Notes under the pieces: model-generated | What the model saw: only the letters and a program-made list of their open reading frames with translations | What the model was told of the DNA's origin: nothing | Database searches by the model: none | Shown: in pieces, positions 32,301 through 43,620 of the stretch | Numbering within the stretch: the first letter of the stretch is position 1 | How the letters are laid out: each line of letters starts with the position of its first letter | DNA from: Rhyacophila brunnea | Taxonomy: Eukaryota > Arthropoda > Insecta > Trichoptera > Rhyacophilidae | Direction of reading: 5' to 3' | Assembly (NCBI GenBank): GCA_022495005.1 | Contig: JAGYXB010000559.1 | Location: 1,488,001 to 1,552,000 of the forward strand | Length of the DNA stretch: 64,000 nucleotides | Position numbers and translations under genes: made by a program

Positions 32301-34771
32301 TGGACAAGATACACCCGCAAGTCAATAGTACCTGCAAATTGTTGTTAAAACCACCCCCTCCCCCTTTCTTAAAAATTAAAATTAAATTATTAAGTATAGA
32401 TATTTTCAAAATAGACCCCCCCAAAACATTTTTCTGTGTGCGCGCTTAACGTACATAAATATTTAGTCACATGATCTACAGAAATGAATGATTCGATTGT
32501 GTCGTCTGTAGATGTACTAATATTTATAATTTTGTAACCAAAAATTTCTCAGTCATCGAAATACGAGTTGTAAAAATAATCGATTGAAAACGAAATAAAG
32601 AATCATTATGCACCGAAATTTATCACTATTGACGGGGCAAACCTCGGGCTGAATTCAGATACTCCATGCACCGGATGTATTGTGGATGTGATGCCATTAT
32701 GGAAAGGGTACTTCGTGGAATCCTGTCAGGTTCACAGGCAGCAGACGGTAAAATGTACAGTGATGGTGTATCTTAGCCTCGTTTTTATTAAATCCATCAT
32801 CCCAAATAAATTAAATCAGCTATTATTATACTTAAAACATTTATTATAGTCTAGGCCCTGGCTTAAGGGGGGCCCAGCCTGGTGAATTGACCAGCCAAGT
32901 GAGATAAACACATATGAAAAAAATGCACTAATAGTAAAAACATTCGCATATTTTTTTGTTTTTTTTTAAATTATTATTAACCATGTCCTTGCTTTTTCGT
33001 GGGTGTATTAAAAATACAAAAAAACACTAAAACTACCCTTATTTTTACCTAAAACACTATTTGGAATACACAACTGTATATAGTCACACTGCCTTTAAAT
33101 TTAGCGATAGGTAGGGGGGGCTAAAGATTATAGCCTGGTGGCCCGCTTCAGGATATGGGGGCCATGGTCTATGGAGTTCAGTAGCTTGATTGTATTTATA
33201 ACGACATATTGTGACTGCTGGGGACTTAACTGATGAAAAATACCTGAATACATAATATAATGAAGTCACATTTGAAGTAATGAAGACCCATAATATGTTA
33301 TTCTTGGAACACGTTTACATCCACACAAATTAACAGTTTGGTGTGGTTTATGGTCTAGAGGTGTAATTAGAAAATTTGGGTGAAAGCGAAAATTGTAATG
33401 CAGTTACTGTTAATGGAAAATGGTAGGTACTAAAATGTGATTACTGATTTTTTTGTGGCATGAATTAAAATGATTTTGGTCTGGACCGTATGTGGTTCCA
33501 ACAAGATGGTACAACATGCCGTGCTCGTGACATAATCAACTTATTGAGATAGAAATTCACTATATATATATATATTATAATATCTCTTATTTGATAACCC
33601 GTTACCATCGTCGAGGTGTAATGCAGTGATGTATTTATTGTGTTTAATCAAAACATTCCGCTTAATTTTTAATTTTATATTTCATGGAGAGAAGCTTGGT
33701 TCGATAAAAAACCAATATATATACATTCGCGAGTACATGCATTTTTTTTTCAGAAGTCGACAGCAGAAATCATCTAAGTGATATAATATCTTTATAATAT
33801 CATCGCTAATAGAAACTAGATCATAGATTTGTTTTAATAATGTAAATCTAGCCATTTTTATTGGTAGATACCTAGGCAAATTTAATCACAACCATTTTGT
33901 AATTATTAAGTTTCTGTTTAATGTAAAAATCTTAGAAATAAAATAAATACGTCCGGAGAGACCTCGACCGTATATAATTTTGTTATGATTTACCACTCCA
34001 CTCACTTGAAATGAAATCGCAACTCATAGCCTCTATGTCGTATATTATAATGTAACTTAAAGAAAAGAGGTTACACTACTTAGGTAGGTAAATAGTTACT
34101 ATTTTATCGTATTGAATTGAAACGGTTGTTTGAGTAGCATAGCTTATTTCTCGGGTTCACAATGCTCTCCCTTTTCTGTGTCTTCTTTTACCATTTATTG
34201 ACCGAATAACGAACAGGTAATTCACGGAAAATAACTTGTTAATACAACTATTATACTCGCATGCCTGGAGCACTGAAGGTAAACAAAATAAGTACACATA
34301 TTAAAATTTGGCTTGCAAACATTTAAAATAGTTGCATATAGCTGACAGAAGGGTTTCGTACATCCGGAAGGCCGCATACCGCCTCCGCACGTTCGCAAGG
34401 CAACTACCTCAGCCGCTGGTTCACAATAACTGACTGCTACCCAGTAATAATTATTATTACCCCTTCCAATAAGATGATTCGATCTTCGATCTTGCCAACT
34501 GATACAACTGAACTGATAGTTTTTAGACGTTGTGTCTATTTAATTTATTCAACATACGTAATTTGAAACAACCTCAGAAACATACAATACATTAGATTTT
34601 TTATAGAAAATATTTGGAAGTACCTACCGTATAGAACTTGAAACAACATCCGTCGAAATGGCGGTGTGATTTACTAGTTTAGGTTAAAGGTGAAATCACT
34701 TACCGGGCCGAAATTTTGTTACGTAAATTCTTTCAAAATCAATTAATATTATCGACCACGTTTTATACCCG
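32301..34771. other. AT-rich DNA with GC-rich islets, no gene recognised
   Basis: Two GC-rich islets, AAGGGGGGCCCAGCCTGG (about 32870) and GCCTGGTGGCCCGCTTCAGG (about 33135), are partly inverted to each other and may be ends of a decayed element. A (TA)n run lies at 33560-33577. The frames at 33084-33269 and 33682-33879 have no motif. Confidence 0.35.
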
Positions 34772-34875
34772 GCTCTCACATCAAAACTCGTCTGGCCTGC
34801 AACGTGTTGAATACGTCAATGTGACATCATCGTTATTCACAAAACACACGTTGCCAAATGGAACTCCGTAGATTG
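34772..34875 (-). repeat. Paired dispersed repeat R, copy 1
   Basis: On the minus strand: TTCCATTTGGCAACGTGTGT, then TTTGTGAATAACGATGATGT, then GTATTCAACACGTTGCAGGC. It matches 46217-46320 on the plus strand over about 100 bp with few substitutions. No terminal repeats or extended frame. Better conserved than most short repeats here. Confidence 0.55.
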
Positions 34876-35497
34876 GTCGAATGCAACTGTTTTGTCTGAA
34901 AAAAAACCTCTGCTGTTTTTATATTCTAAAACTTTAGAGCGAGAGGTTTAAAAGAATACTATTTTATGTAATAAAAATACTTTATGCAGTCATCAAATGT
35001 TTAAAATAAATATAAAGGATAATAAGGCTTCAAAATTATCTAAATAGATTATCTACAACGTTTAAGGGATGTCCAGGATCATGCTTTGAAAATAGCATAA
35101 AAGCTCCATTTTGACGTACGGTGAGCATGTCCCCCTTAACACTCACGAAAAACAACAATGTACTTATCTTTTTGCTATCGAATTATTATTGAAGATGACA
35201 GTAACGACACACAAGTGGTTTATTTGTTGTGTAATGGTACGTATATTGTATAATATGTTTGAGTAGTTAAAGCTATAGACAAGCCCTTTTGATGTTTATG
35301 ACGCAGGGATTTAATTATACATTGGGTAATAAATTAATATATTGTGTGATACATCCGCATAGTTTCAAGACTTTGGTACACTGTAGTATTGTTAAACTGT
35401 TTCGAGCCCCCCTTTTAAATATTTTGATGAATCGATTGCGTTATATGCGTCAAAGAAAATGACCTCTTTATGTTGTAGACTTGTAGAGTAATTATAC
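34876..35497. other. No gene recognised
   Basis: AT-rich. No repeat partner or credible exon seen. Confidence 0.35.
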
Positions 35498-35820
35498 GTT
35501 TTAAAACTTTGCAATTTTTTGCATTCATGACTACACTGATACGCCTCTTTGCGTGATTACCTCGAATACAATAGATCAAATGATATTCACTTGTATTATA
35601 TATTATACTATATTTATAATATACTTATTATATTTATTATATACTTACTATACTTATTATATACTATACTTATTTATACTATACTACTTATATTATACTA
35701 TATGTAGTAATAAATAAATACATATATAAATAAGTAAAAAAATATTTTTAGAATATATTACATCATTTTCATCCTAGAGTCGGAGTCCAAAGTTATGAAG
35801 CATATACTCTAGCAGTTATT
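35498..35820 (+). repeat. Dispersed repeat Q, copy 2, with AT expansion
   Basis: The same landmarks as 845-1060, but the middle has expanded into a low-complexity TATACTTAT/ATTATA tract (about 35592-35705), making this copy about 100 bp longer. Confidence 0.6.
35592..35705. repeat. Imperfect TATACTTAT-type tandem repeat
   Basis: Repeated words ATATACTTATTATATTTATT, ATACTTACTATACTTATTAT and TACTATACTTATTTATACTA. It looks like a local expansion by slippage within repeat Q. Confidence 0.6.
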
Positions 35821-36587
35821 TGGCCGCCAAACGCTGGTTCTAGCTTCTTTTCGGAGGGCATCCAGTGAAACGTATAATCTTGTGTGGGTAGTGCTCATTA
35901 ATGAAACTGTAGTTTAATTAAAATATTTAAATAATTATCATTAGCACTCAACTAAAACGAATCATTAACAACCACCAAATCCCGTAGGCGGAAAAAATTC
36001 ATGCCATCTGAAACTTTTTACTATTTGTACATCGCGAATGAATAGTGTTTACGCATTACCTGAGTAGATCTATCCGTTGGGAAAGACACGTGCGAACGTA
36101 CGTGGGCGGTTTTCATTAAATTCTGGAAGTAGCCTATGTATCTCTTAAATATCTATTAAAGTACGATAATACGCAATGCATTTTATTTTAAACTTGCACA
36201 CATGCTGGGCTGTTGGGACTCAGAAAGTTTTGACTGGTATGAATATGATTGGTTTGTGATTGCAGCATCAGTTGTTACGAAGAAAAATATGATTCATGAA
36301 TTTAATAATGTTATAAAATGACGTTATTTACAACGTTTTTATTAGCTCGTATTCTTGTTTGTCCGGTGATTGTTTGTCCAGTACAAATCTCGCAATCGAT
36401 TTTTAACTAACTTCCCGACTAGCTAGACATTAATTGAAACTTTTAGAATATATCAGTACACGATGCCAATGCATTCTTTTAATACTTTTAGCTATCTTTA
36501 AGCAGAATTGAATTCATTTTCAGTTAATTCTGTTTTGTATCGAAAGTTATTTCAGAAAAATCCGTAAAAAGTAAAAGACTATTATTA

Positions 36588-38132
36588 GGCCCCCATAGAC
36601 GGACAGTTCTCGTAGCAGTTTGAACATGGCACAGACAATAACTGTTCAATAACTGTACGTTAGTGGCCACACCACAGATCAGTTTAACTACCCCATTTAA
36701 ATCTGTCGAACTGTCAACAGACGTGCCCATATACGTACAGTTATTGTCTGTGGCAGAGCAAGTGTCAAAAACTATGGCGGTTAGGTTCGCGGAGATATTA
36801 CACAGGGGTATTGTTTCAATTAGTTTTAGGTAGGGTATACTTGAACGATGATACACGAATAATTTTACTTTGAATTTATTATGGTTATAATTGTTTTTAT
36901 TAGAAACAAATTGACATAAAATACACACCTATGACGTTGGTAAAATAAATCATGATTTCGCTAGTGGATTGTGTATTTTATCGATTCACCGAAACAATAT
37001 TATACACATTCGTGTAAATATAAAATGTAATCTTTTCTTTTGAATAAATTATTCCCTTTAATGGACAGTATTAATTAAGTAAGAAAATGGTAATATTTAT
37101 AAAGGTATTGATTTTATATACAATAAATTTAAACATGCCACAAAATTATATTTACATCAATCATCAGTATTATATAATTACTATGATATTATTAAAATAT
37201 ATAGGTACTTAAATTTTATTTAGATTTAGCGACATTGTCATTCACAATTAGGTATATTAATTTATGTTGTGAACGTCTTAAACTAATAATTTTTAATATT
37301 CACTACATACAATAAATAAAATTTGAGTACTGAGTTATTAGTCTATATTTTCACAATAACTTAATATTTATAATGCTCTCTAAAATTTTAACATTTATAT
37401 TATATTGTAATAGAAAACGGTAATATTTATAAAGGTATTGATTTTATATACCTACAATAAATTTAAACATGCCACAAAATTATATTTACATCAATTATCA
37501 GTATAATAATTAATTACTATGATATTATTAAAATATATACTTAAATTTTATTTAGATTTACCGAGATTGTCATTCACAATTAGGTATATTAATTTATGTT
37601 GTGAACGTCTTAAATTAATAAGTTTTAATATTCACTACATACAATAAACAAAATTTGAGTACTGAGTTATTAGTCTATATTTTCACAATAACTTTCATTT
37701 TAACATTTATATTATATTGTATAAAATAATATGTTTACATAAATAACTATTACTTTGTTTTACTCTCGTAAAAATAAATAAAATATAATATTTGCGATCT
37801 CCGCGTACATAATATTATTACATTTTTAATGTATTATAAAATATATTATAAAATGCAATAACAAGCAACACCAGCCGAAGTTGTATCGCACGGTATATTC
37901 TACTTTACGTTACCAACATCTAACGTCACCCGAAAACTTTCGGCTAGTTGAAATTCCAACAGTTTTACAAAAACACGGGAGTAGGGGGTCGCTGGCAGTT
38001 TGAACATGGCAAACATCTGAAAGGTCGAAAAGTGTCCGTCTATGGGCGCAGCAGATTATCTACCAAAGATAACTGTATAGTTATTAACTGGCATGTTCAA
38101 CCTGTTACGAGAACTGTCCGTCTGTGGCCGGC
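36588..38132. mobile_element. Nested 1.5 kb TIR element with tandem core
   Basis: The ends are inverted copies of about 35 bp, containing ACGGACAGTTCTCGTA then CAG and TTGAACATG. A second, degenerate inward copy, TGTCCGTCTATGGG, lies at 38034-38047. The left arm also has an internal stem, ACAGACAATAACTGTTC against ACAGTTATTGTCTGTGGC. The centre is a direct 330 bp duplication. The minus-strand 134-codon frame (36524-36928) crosses the element edge and shows no transposase motif. The superfamily is unknown; target duplication at most about 3 bp. Confidence 0.65.
37089..37735 (+). repeat. Direct tandem duplication, 330 bp period
   Basis: Two adjacent units starting at about 37089 and 37419 (GGTAATATTTATAAAGGTAT), nearly identical throughout. 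Each contains ATGTTGTGAACGTCTTAAA and AATAAAnAAAATTTGAGTAC. The first word is the 3' signature of LINE family K, so the unit seems to include a captured LINE 3' end. Small indels (for example CCTA near 37450) separate the units. Confidence 0.75.
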
Positions 38133-38425
38133 AATTGGTTGCTAAGGGGGTGGTCCTAGTAACTAAATTATTAATATATACGTGCGTTACTATGGAAATA
38201 AAAATGAAATGACAAAATGACATTTCAGTATTCTATATTTGTTTGTTTGTTTGTTTTTTATTTACTTCATATCAAGTACAAGTTTGAGCATATTGAGCAT
38301 AATTATTCAACAGAAAATTTAAAAACGTTGTAAGTATATAAAAAGTTCTTTTTATCTTGTAATTATTTTGTAATTATGCTAACAAGATAACTGAATCCTG
38401 TACGACAAATAATATGGTTGGATGA

Positions 38426-38989
38426 CAGTTAGTAGGTATACTGTAAAGATTCGACATAAATATTTCACACTTTGTCAGTCGTATTGAACTAATAATACAT
38501 TTTCAGATGGTACTGGTGGTTAGCTTTTAAAATTTCAATTAAACCCTGCTTAAACCAAATCATAACAGTTTAGGTATACTATGGGCGATCCGACAGAATA
38601 ATGCACACTTTTTCAGTCATACGTCTTATTTGTTTTCTTTGAATTAGGATGGCCGCGGGGCTTAAGCGTCGGCCTATAACGCCGCGGGTCATAGGTTCGA
38701 ATCCAGGGTCTGGTAAGTACACATATTGTTTTTCAATTTGTGTATAAGTCAGAGTATGACCTAATAGGTTGAGCAAGTGGCTGACATCCATTTCTCGTAA
38801 AAATAAAATCTGTTAATACAAACCTCCATTCTGTGGAGGCCCATATGATCTTTTTAGGATCGGATATGGTCGAAAAAAAATAAAATTAAGAATACATAAT
38901 ACCGTATTGGGTAAGTTTTTTTTTTTAAATTCACCTATGCGCACGATTTATGTCAGATCTTAGCAGTTTACCCCCACCCTTCGCCACTG
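38426..38989. mobile_element. hAT MITE family C, copy 3, carrying a SINE
   Basis: The right end ACCCCCACCCTTCGCCACTG-type sequence and the flanks TTGGATGA (38418-38425) and TTAGATGA (38990-38997), 7 of 8 matching, define it. The left end CAGTTAGTAGGTATACTGTA is eroded. A SINE at 38650-38883 is inserted in it, and some original internal sequence is missing. Confidence 0.65.
38650..38883 (+). mobile_element. tRNA-derived SINE family S, copy 3 (full length)
   Basis: 234 bp: the head TGGCCGCGGGGCTTAAGCGT (A box), B box GGTTCGAATCC, body ACCTAATAGGTTGAGCAAGT, 3' CATATGATCTTTTTAGGATC and A-rich end. Flanking 8 bp repeats AATTAGGA (38642-38649) and AATTAAGA (38884-38891) look like its target duplication. 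It lies within a hAT MITE, so it inserted later than that element. Confidence 0.75.
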
Positions 38990-39192
38990 TTAGATGACTT
39001 CGATTCAAGGTTGCTTAGTGGAAATTGTATTTAAATTTTAACTGATTAACAGTATTAACACCATTGCTGAGTATAGTGCATGAAGATGCGAAACCCGGGT
39101 CGCAAAAAAAGGTTTAAATGAAATAGTACAAATTGTACTATTTCATTTCATACAAAGAATTTTGATTAGATGAGATTGAAACATTTTTTACA

Positions 39193-39545
39193 TGTATACA
39201 AAGAAAAAAGGACGTAATCCACACAAATCAAATTTTACAGGAGGCACAATAACGTTTTTGTTATGGTTTTCGGTCAAAGTAAAAATACAAAATAGACATA
39301 ACCGTGAAGTGCATGATAATTAATAATTTGATTAATATATTTCTAATCTAATATTATGGTTATGTCATTTTTCCCACTTCACTTCCATTTTTTTTTAATT
39401 GCCAAATACATTTAAAAAAATAAATCGCCTTTTGCAGCTTACATCCAATAGACACAACGTAAATTTAGTGTGTATAACGTTATTATACAATAAAACCTAT
39501 TTTTTTAAAACTGAGGGTTACGTCCTCTTTCCTTTCTATAGTCGA
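39193..39545. mobile_element. MITE family L, copy 2
   Basis: AAAGAAAAAAGGACGTAATC at the left and, inverted, TTCGACTATAGAAAGGAAAG then AGGACGTAACC at the right. The internal TTTTACAGGAGGCACAATAA and GTTATGGTTTTCGGTC match copies 1 and 3. Limits are approximate. The frame at 39399-39593 overlaps the repeat. Confidence 0.55.
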
Positions 39546-40256
39546 ATTATGTATTATGCCACCAACCGACCGACCATCGCTTTAGTTCTTTAACTGCAGT
39601 TATGAAAATAATATGTTCGTTGTAAAATATTATACATTATATTTGCTGCTTGTACCCACCGTAATATTGCAACACTACAGTGAACAACTGAGTAATACTT
39701 AATATAAAATTGAACATAAAACAAAGTTTTTTTTTACTATTTTATAATAACTTAGCTCCTAATATGTAACATCAAAAACACATCCGGTAGGCCGATTAAT
39801 CACAAGCTTTCCAGCGAACTAAGTATGAATATTTATAAGTGAGTTGTAAAAGGCTATATAAAATAGTTATGAGCAAGATAAGCTAACATAAAGATTAAGT
39901 ACTTGGCAGACACGCTCCACCGATCCTCAGCTATGTGGGAAACGGTTGAAAGCCTACCTGTGTACAAGCTTCAACATGTCGCTGTTTATGAAATCTGCAT
40001 AGGTGAATTAAATGTTTTAACTGGTTGACCTGAGCAGGTTGCCGATTTGAAAACAATGGACGCCGGAGAGTCACTTCCGCAGTGCCGAGACGTGGACAAA
40101 ATGATCTGACGACAGGTAAATGTTAAAGCTATTCATTTTATTTTCATATACCGGTGGCGACGACTCCTTCCCAGGTAATAGTTTAAATTGGAAGTCGACA
40201 TTAATACAAATAAACTGTATATTACATAATATCAGTAACAGATTAATAATCGATAC
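39546..40256. other. No gene recognised
   Basis: AT-rich with a GC-richer stretch at 39905-40110. No open frame, repeat partner or splice pattern that I can support. Confidence 0.35.
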
Positions 40257-40264
40257 GTACTAAT

Positions 40265-40842
40265 TAGGGATTGCAATACCGAATGAAAATGTCAATACCG
40301 GTTTTTCGGTATTTCTTATTGAATACCGGTATTTCTTAAAAATTAAAAAAACAGAAGTAGGTGCTTATCAATAAATATAGCTATTAAAATCTTTTAAAAA
40401 TATTATTTTATAGCATGAATATATTGATAATTTTAACCAAAGCCCTCAAGTGTAAATAAGTCCAGTCTGCAGGAAAAGCTTCATAAATTCAACGCTTGTA
40501 CAGTAATCTTTAATTATAGAATAATTGAACATTTTTGTCACGGATATTTCCTATTTCGAAATAATATTATGATAATTCATCGCGATAATTACTTATATAA
40601 ATATATTTGATGAAATTTTTTTTATTATTTTTTAACCTCTGTTGGATTCACTCAATATATTTGCATTTTAGCAGCACATAACTTATAGTTCATTTACAAA
40701 AACGTAAACGAGTGTGCTTTCTCTTAATATTATATTGAAATAAAGAATATAAAATTCCGGTATTTTGGATTTTTAAAACCGGTATTTCGGTATTGATAAA
40801 TACTGGAATACCGGTTTTGAAATCCCGGTATAGCAATCCCTA
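40265..40842. mobile_element. hAT MITE with ACCGGTATT arrays
   Basis: 578 bp with ends TAGGGATTGCAATACCG and, inverted, TAGGGATTGCTATACCG. Perfect 8 bp duplications GTACTAAT (40257-40264 and 40843-40850) fit the Ac-type nTnnnnAn. Both ends carry clusters of ACCGGTATT/AATACCGG (five or more near 40300-40335 and 40757-40830), likely transposase-binding sites. The centre is AT-rich and non-coding. Confidence 0.85.
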
Positions 40843-40901
40843 GTACTAATACTGTAATAGTTGACGCAATGTCTAAAATGTATATTATATCTATATTATT
40901 G

Positions 40902-41529
40902 AAGTGGTTCGGCGTAATTTTTTTTAAATGATCTAATTTTTAATTATTTGCTTGAAGGCTAACAATGAGAAAACTTTAGCTTTAGTGCAATTTACCGATC
41001 TGTGTTATGATAATTTTCCGGTATATGTCACGAAATTATATTAAAAAAAACATGATGCATATTTGATTATGACAGCCTTTGAACGCATGATAATTGGTGG
41101 TAAATATACAACGCAGCGCATTTCTGCCCTGCTAAGTAAAATTACTTGGTTTTACTGAAACGAGAACCCGAGTTTTAAACTACATAAGTACCTTTACTCT
41201 TACATGATGTCAAAATAATCCAATAATTTTACATAATGTAAGAGAAAGGGTAGTTTAAAACTTGGGTTCTCATTTCGATAACACCAAAAACACAGAATTT
41301 TTACTTAGCAGGGCAGAGATGCGCTGCGTTGTATATTTACCACGAATTTTCATGCGTTCAAGGGCTGTAATAATCAAACGCATCATGGTTTTTTTTTTAA
41401 TATAATTTCGTGACATCTACCGGAAAATTATATTACATATCGGTAAATTGTACTACAGCTAAAGTCTTTTCATTATCAACCTTCTAAATTAGATCATTTG
41501 AAAAAAATCTACGCCACTACGAACTACCA
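40902..41529. mobile_element. Large fold-back element with 11 bp duplication
   Basis: Two ~300 bp arms in inverted orientation with scattered mismatches: for example TATACAACGCAGCGCAT against ATGCGCTGCGTTGTATA, and TCTGCCCTGCTAAGTAAAA against its complement. Direct repeats CTATATTATTG (40891-40901 and 41530-41540) flank it. Long TIRs with 9-11 bp targets suggest a Mutator-like origin, but no transposase is present. A transcript would make a very long hairpin. Confidence 0.75.
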
Positions 41530-41540
41530 CTATATTATTG

Positions 41541-43134
41541 TAGAATATACATATACACGTATAATTTTACAAACTATTTTTGTTTCTGCGTACTGTGAAT
41601 AACAGCAACGCTATTTTCATTTGTTTTCTTCAAAATAATATTTTTTAAATTGGAACTGCGCAGAACATGACGTGTCCGGATTCCAGTTTTTTGGAAAATG
41701 TAAATATATATAATAGCCTAAAATAATAAATAGTCTCAATATCAAATATATAAGTATATTTTTTAAATTAAACGAATTCGCTATAAATAAACCAGGACAC
41801 ATCCTACGTCGCCCAACAACAATTTTTTTAATCGATTTACAAACTCAAAATCCGATTGGTTTGTTTATGGTAAATTGATGAGGTTATAAAGTCAAAATAA
41901 AGTTGCTTGGATTTTTATAATCGAGAATGCGAGACACGAATGTCAAAAAGGGGCTAAAAAACGATGCGCCAATGCGTACGAATATGTTCGTAATGCGGCG
42001 AATGATTCGCTAATATACAAAAAGCATAATGATTTTAGTATGTTTTGACATACCTACACAACATACAGAAAATACTGAAAGTAGAAAATAGTATTGCAAC
42101 ATTCATTGTAGAAGTATCACATTGTTCGGATTTAGGCACAGAACAGATAATAAATAGAATTTCGATAGGCTATGTACCAATACGGTAAATTTTGACGCAG
42201 GGTTTTGAAAGTATGAGTGCCCTACGAAAATGAGCCACGCATTATAGACGTGCAATAGTGTATGTAATACACCAATATTAAATGAGCGTCGATGCATAAA
42301 CCGAGAGCAGTTGTCAGTATTCGACGTATGACGTATTCTTGACACGTGTTTAAATGTATCATGCATTCTTCTTTACTCAATATCGGTTACCTGCTTCTTC
42401 TTACCCGTTAGGTATTTCAGTTCCCATTATTTCCGAGTTCCCTGGCTTTATGCCATTTTACTGTTATATTAGTGGGTGTATAATTTATATTGATTCAATG
42501 AATTTGATCCAACAAGGATCCATGTCAGTGCAATCCATATCGGTCAAGGTATTGGCAGGTTGCTCACGGGATACTCTCCGGATTACAAAGAAAGAAAAGA
42601 TTGTATAGAAGTGGCGGGTGGTGGAGGTAAAGAGCAACTCCTCTTATCTGTGTAGTGGAAGAAGAAATGGAGGAAAATCATCCTTTTGCAGTCAGTAGAA
42701 ATCGTGACACTTAGCAGTGATAAATATCGACTATCAAGAAAAAAAGAGTTATTTGAAAACATGTTAATAATATACATTACACATATTATTATGATATTAG
42801 CATACAACATTATTTCCACATTTCAAATTATATAATTTTGACTATGGCTCTCTTTTCTATGTTCACCTGGAGTAAAATGATATCCTTCGTAGTACGAATC
42901 AACGCATCGTCTAGAGCCTACCAGTCATAATCGGCGTGCGGTTGCGATCAGGTTCTACGGTTTCCTACAACCGGAGCTAAAAGACCTGTGACTGGCGAAT
43001 GCTGAACGTGCACTGGCCGCCTTCCCAGGACTTGTACGAAATGCAGTAGCGAATTTAGGCACTATGTACTTAAGTAATTCTTGTGTACCTATGTCCTACG
43101 TAGGTTAATCAATTCATTTTTACAGTATGTGGAT
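41541..43134. other. AT-rich DNA, no gene recognised
   Basis: Short frames (41617-41802, 42103-42366, 42354-42608, 42583-42819) on both strands have no known motif. CTACAACCGGAGCTAAAAGA (about 42966) to TGGCCGCCTTCCCAGG (about 43030) is GC-richer and may be the body of the SINE-like element that follows. Confidence 0.35.
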
Positions 43135-43207
43135 TTCCCAGGCCCGGGAATTGAATCCGAAATCTACGAGTTAATAAGCGTATATGTCACCGCTCAGCCA
43201 TATCGAG
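43135..43207 (-). mobile_element. tRNA-derived SINE head (serine/leucine-like)
   Basis: The minus strand reads GATATGGCTGAGCGGTGACA (strong A box with the TGGCTGAGCGGT word of class II tRNAs) and a B-box-like GGATTCAATTCCCGGGCC. The A box resembles the SINE at 47749 (GATGGCTGAGCGGTTAACGC). Not a functional tRNA, because the outer stem is absent. Confidence 0.5.
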
Positions 43208-43392
43208 CGCATTAACCCATAATTTAAAAATTAGAAACTTATAAAAATATATTGCATACTTTGTCATACACGGAACTAGTAATTCAATTGTGAGTTTTGA
43301 CGTAGCGTAAAAAAATTACTTAAATGATATGATTTTAATGTCCAAGAGTTTTGGCTATAGTCATTGGGTTCTAAACGAGTTTATGTAATTGT

Positions 43393-43544
43393 TAATAGCA
43401 GCCACAGTACTTTAATAGACTGCGTAAGTGTAATTAATACTCGTATGACTGCGGGCTTTGTATTGATTATAACACTTTAAGTCAATTACTTTAAAACGTG
43501 TGTCAATTAAGTGTGTAACATGTCTATTATCTGTGGCTGCTATT
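43393..43544. mobile_element. Short fold-back element
   Basis: AATAGCAGCCACAGTACTTT with ATAGAC at the left is inverted as GTCTATTATCTGTGGCTGCTATT at the right (arms about 30 bp). The inner GTAAGTGTAATTAATAC and GTCAATTAAGTGTGTAAC also pair in part. Confidence 0.55.
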
Positions 43545-43620
43545 GAAAATTAAATAAACTCAATCATCATTTTTTTCAATTAAATAAAGTTATGCATCCA
43601 TTTTGCAAACTTGATAATAT

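Larger units (their letters stand above)
36331..38359 (+). mobile_element. MITE family B, copy 3, split by nested element
   Basis: The left part (36331-36587) and right part (38133-38359) together match the other B copies: CAACGTTTTTATTAGCTCGT at the left; TATATACGTGCGTTACTATG and TTAAAAACGTTGT at the right. Between them lies a 1.5 kb TIR element. The junctions fall in the segment CTATATTGGTTGCTGAGGG of copy 4. A TTTG microsatellite (about 38236-38258) is a second local change. Confidence 0.7.

Noticed and set aside
33560..33577. TA dinucleotide run as a regulatory site
   Set aside because: A short microsatellite in AT-rich DNA with no other promoter signal.
34395..34415. let-7-like microRNA, minus-strand TGAGGTAGTTG
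   Set aside because: Beyond the first bases it does not match let-7, and no hairpin partner is visible nearby.
36524..36928. 134-codon minus-strand open frame as a gene
   Set aside because: It crosses the border between a B MITE and the nested TIR element and consists partly of terminal inverted repeat.
43135..43207. Serine/leucine-like tRNA gene
   Set aside because: It has A- and B-box words but no acceptor pairing and a damaged T-arm. Treated as SINE-derived.
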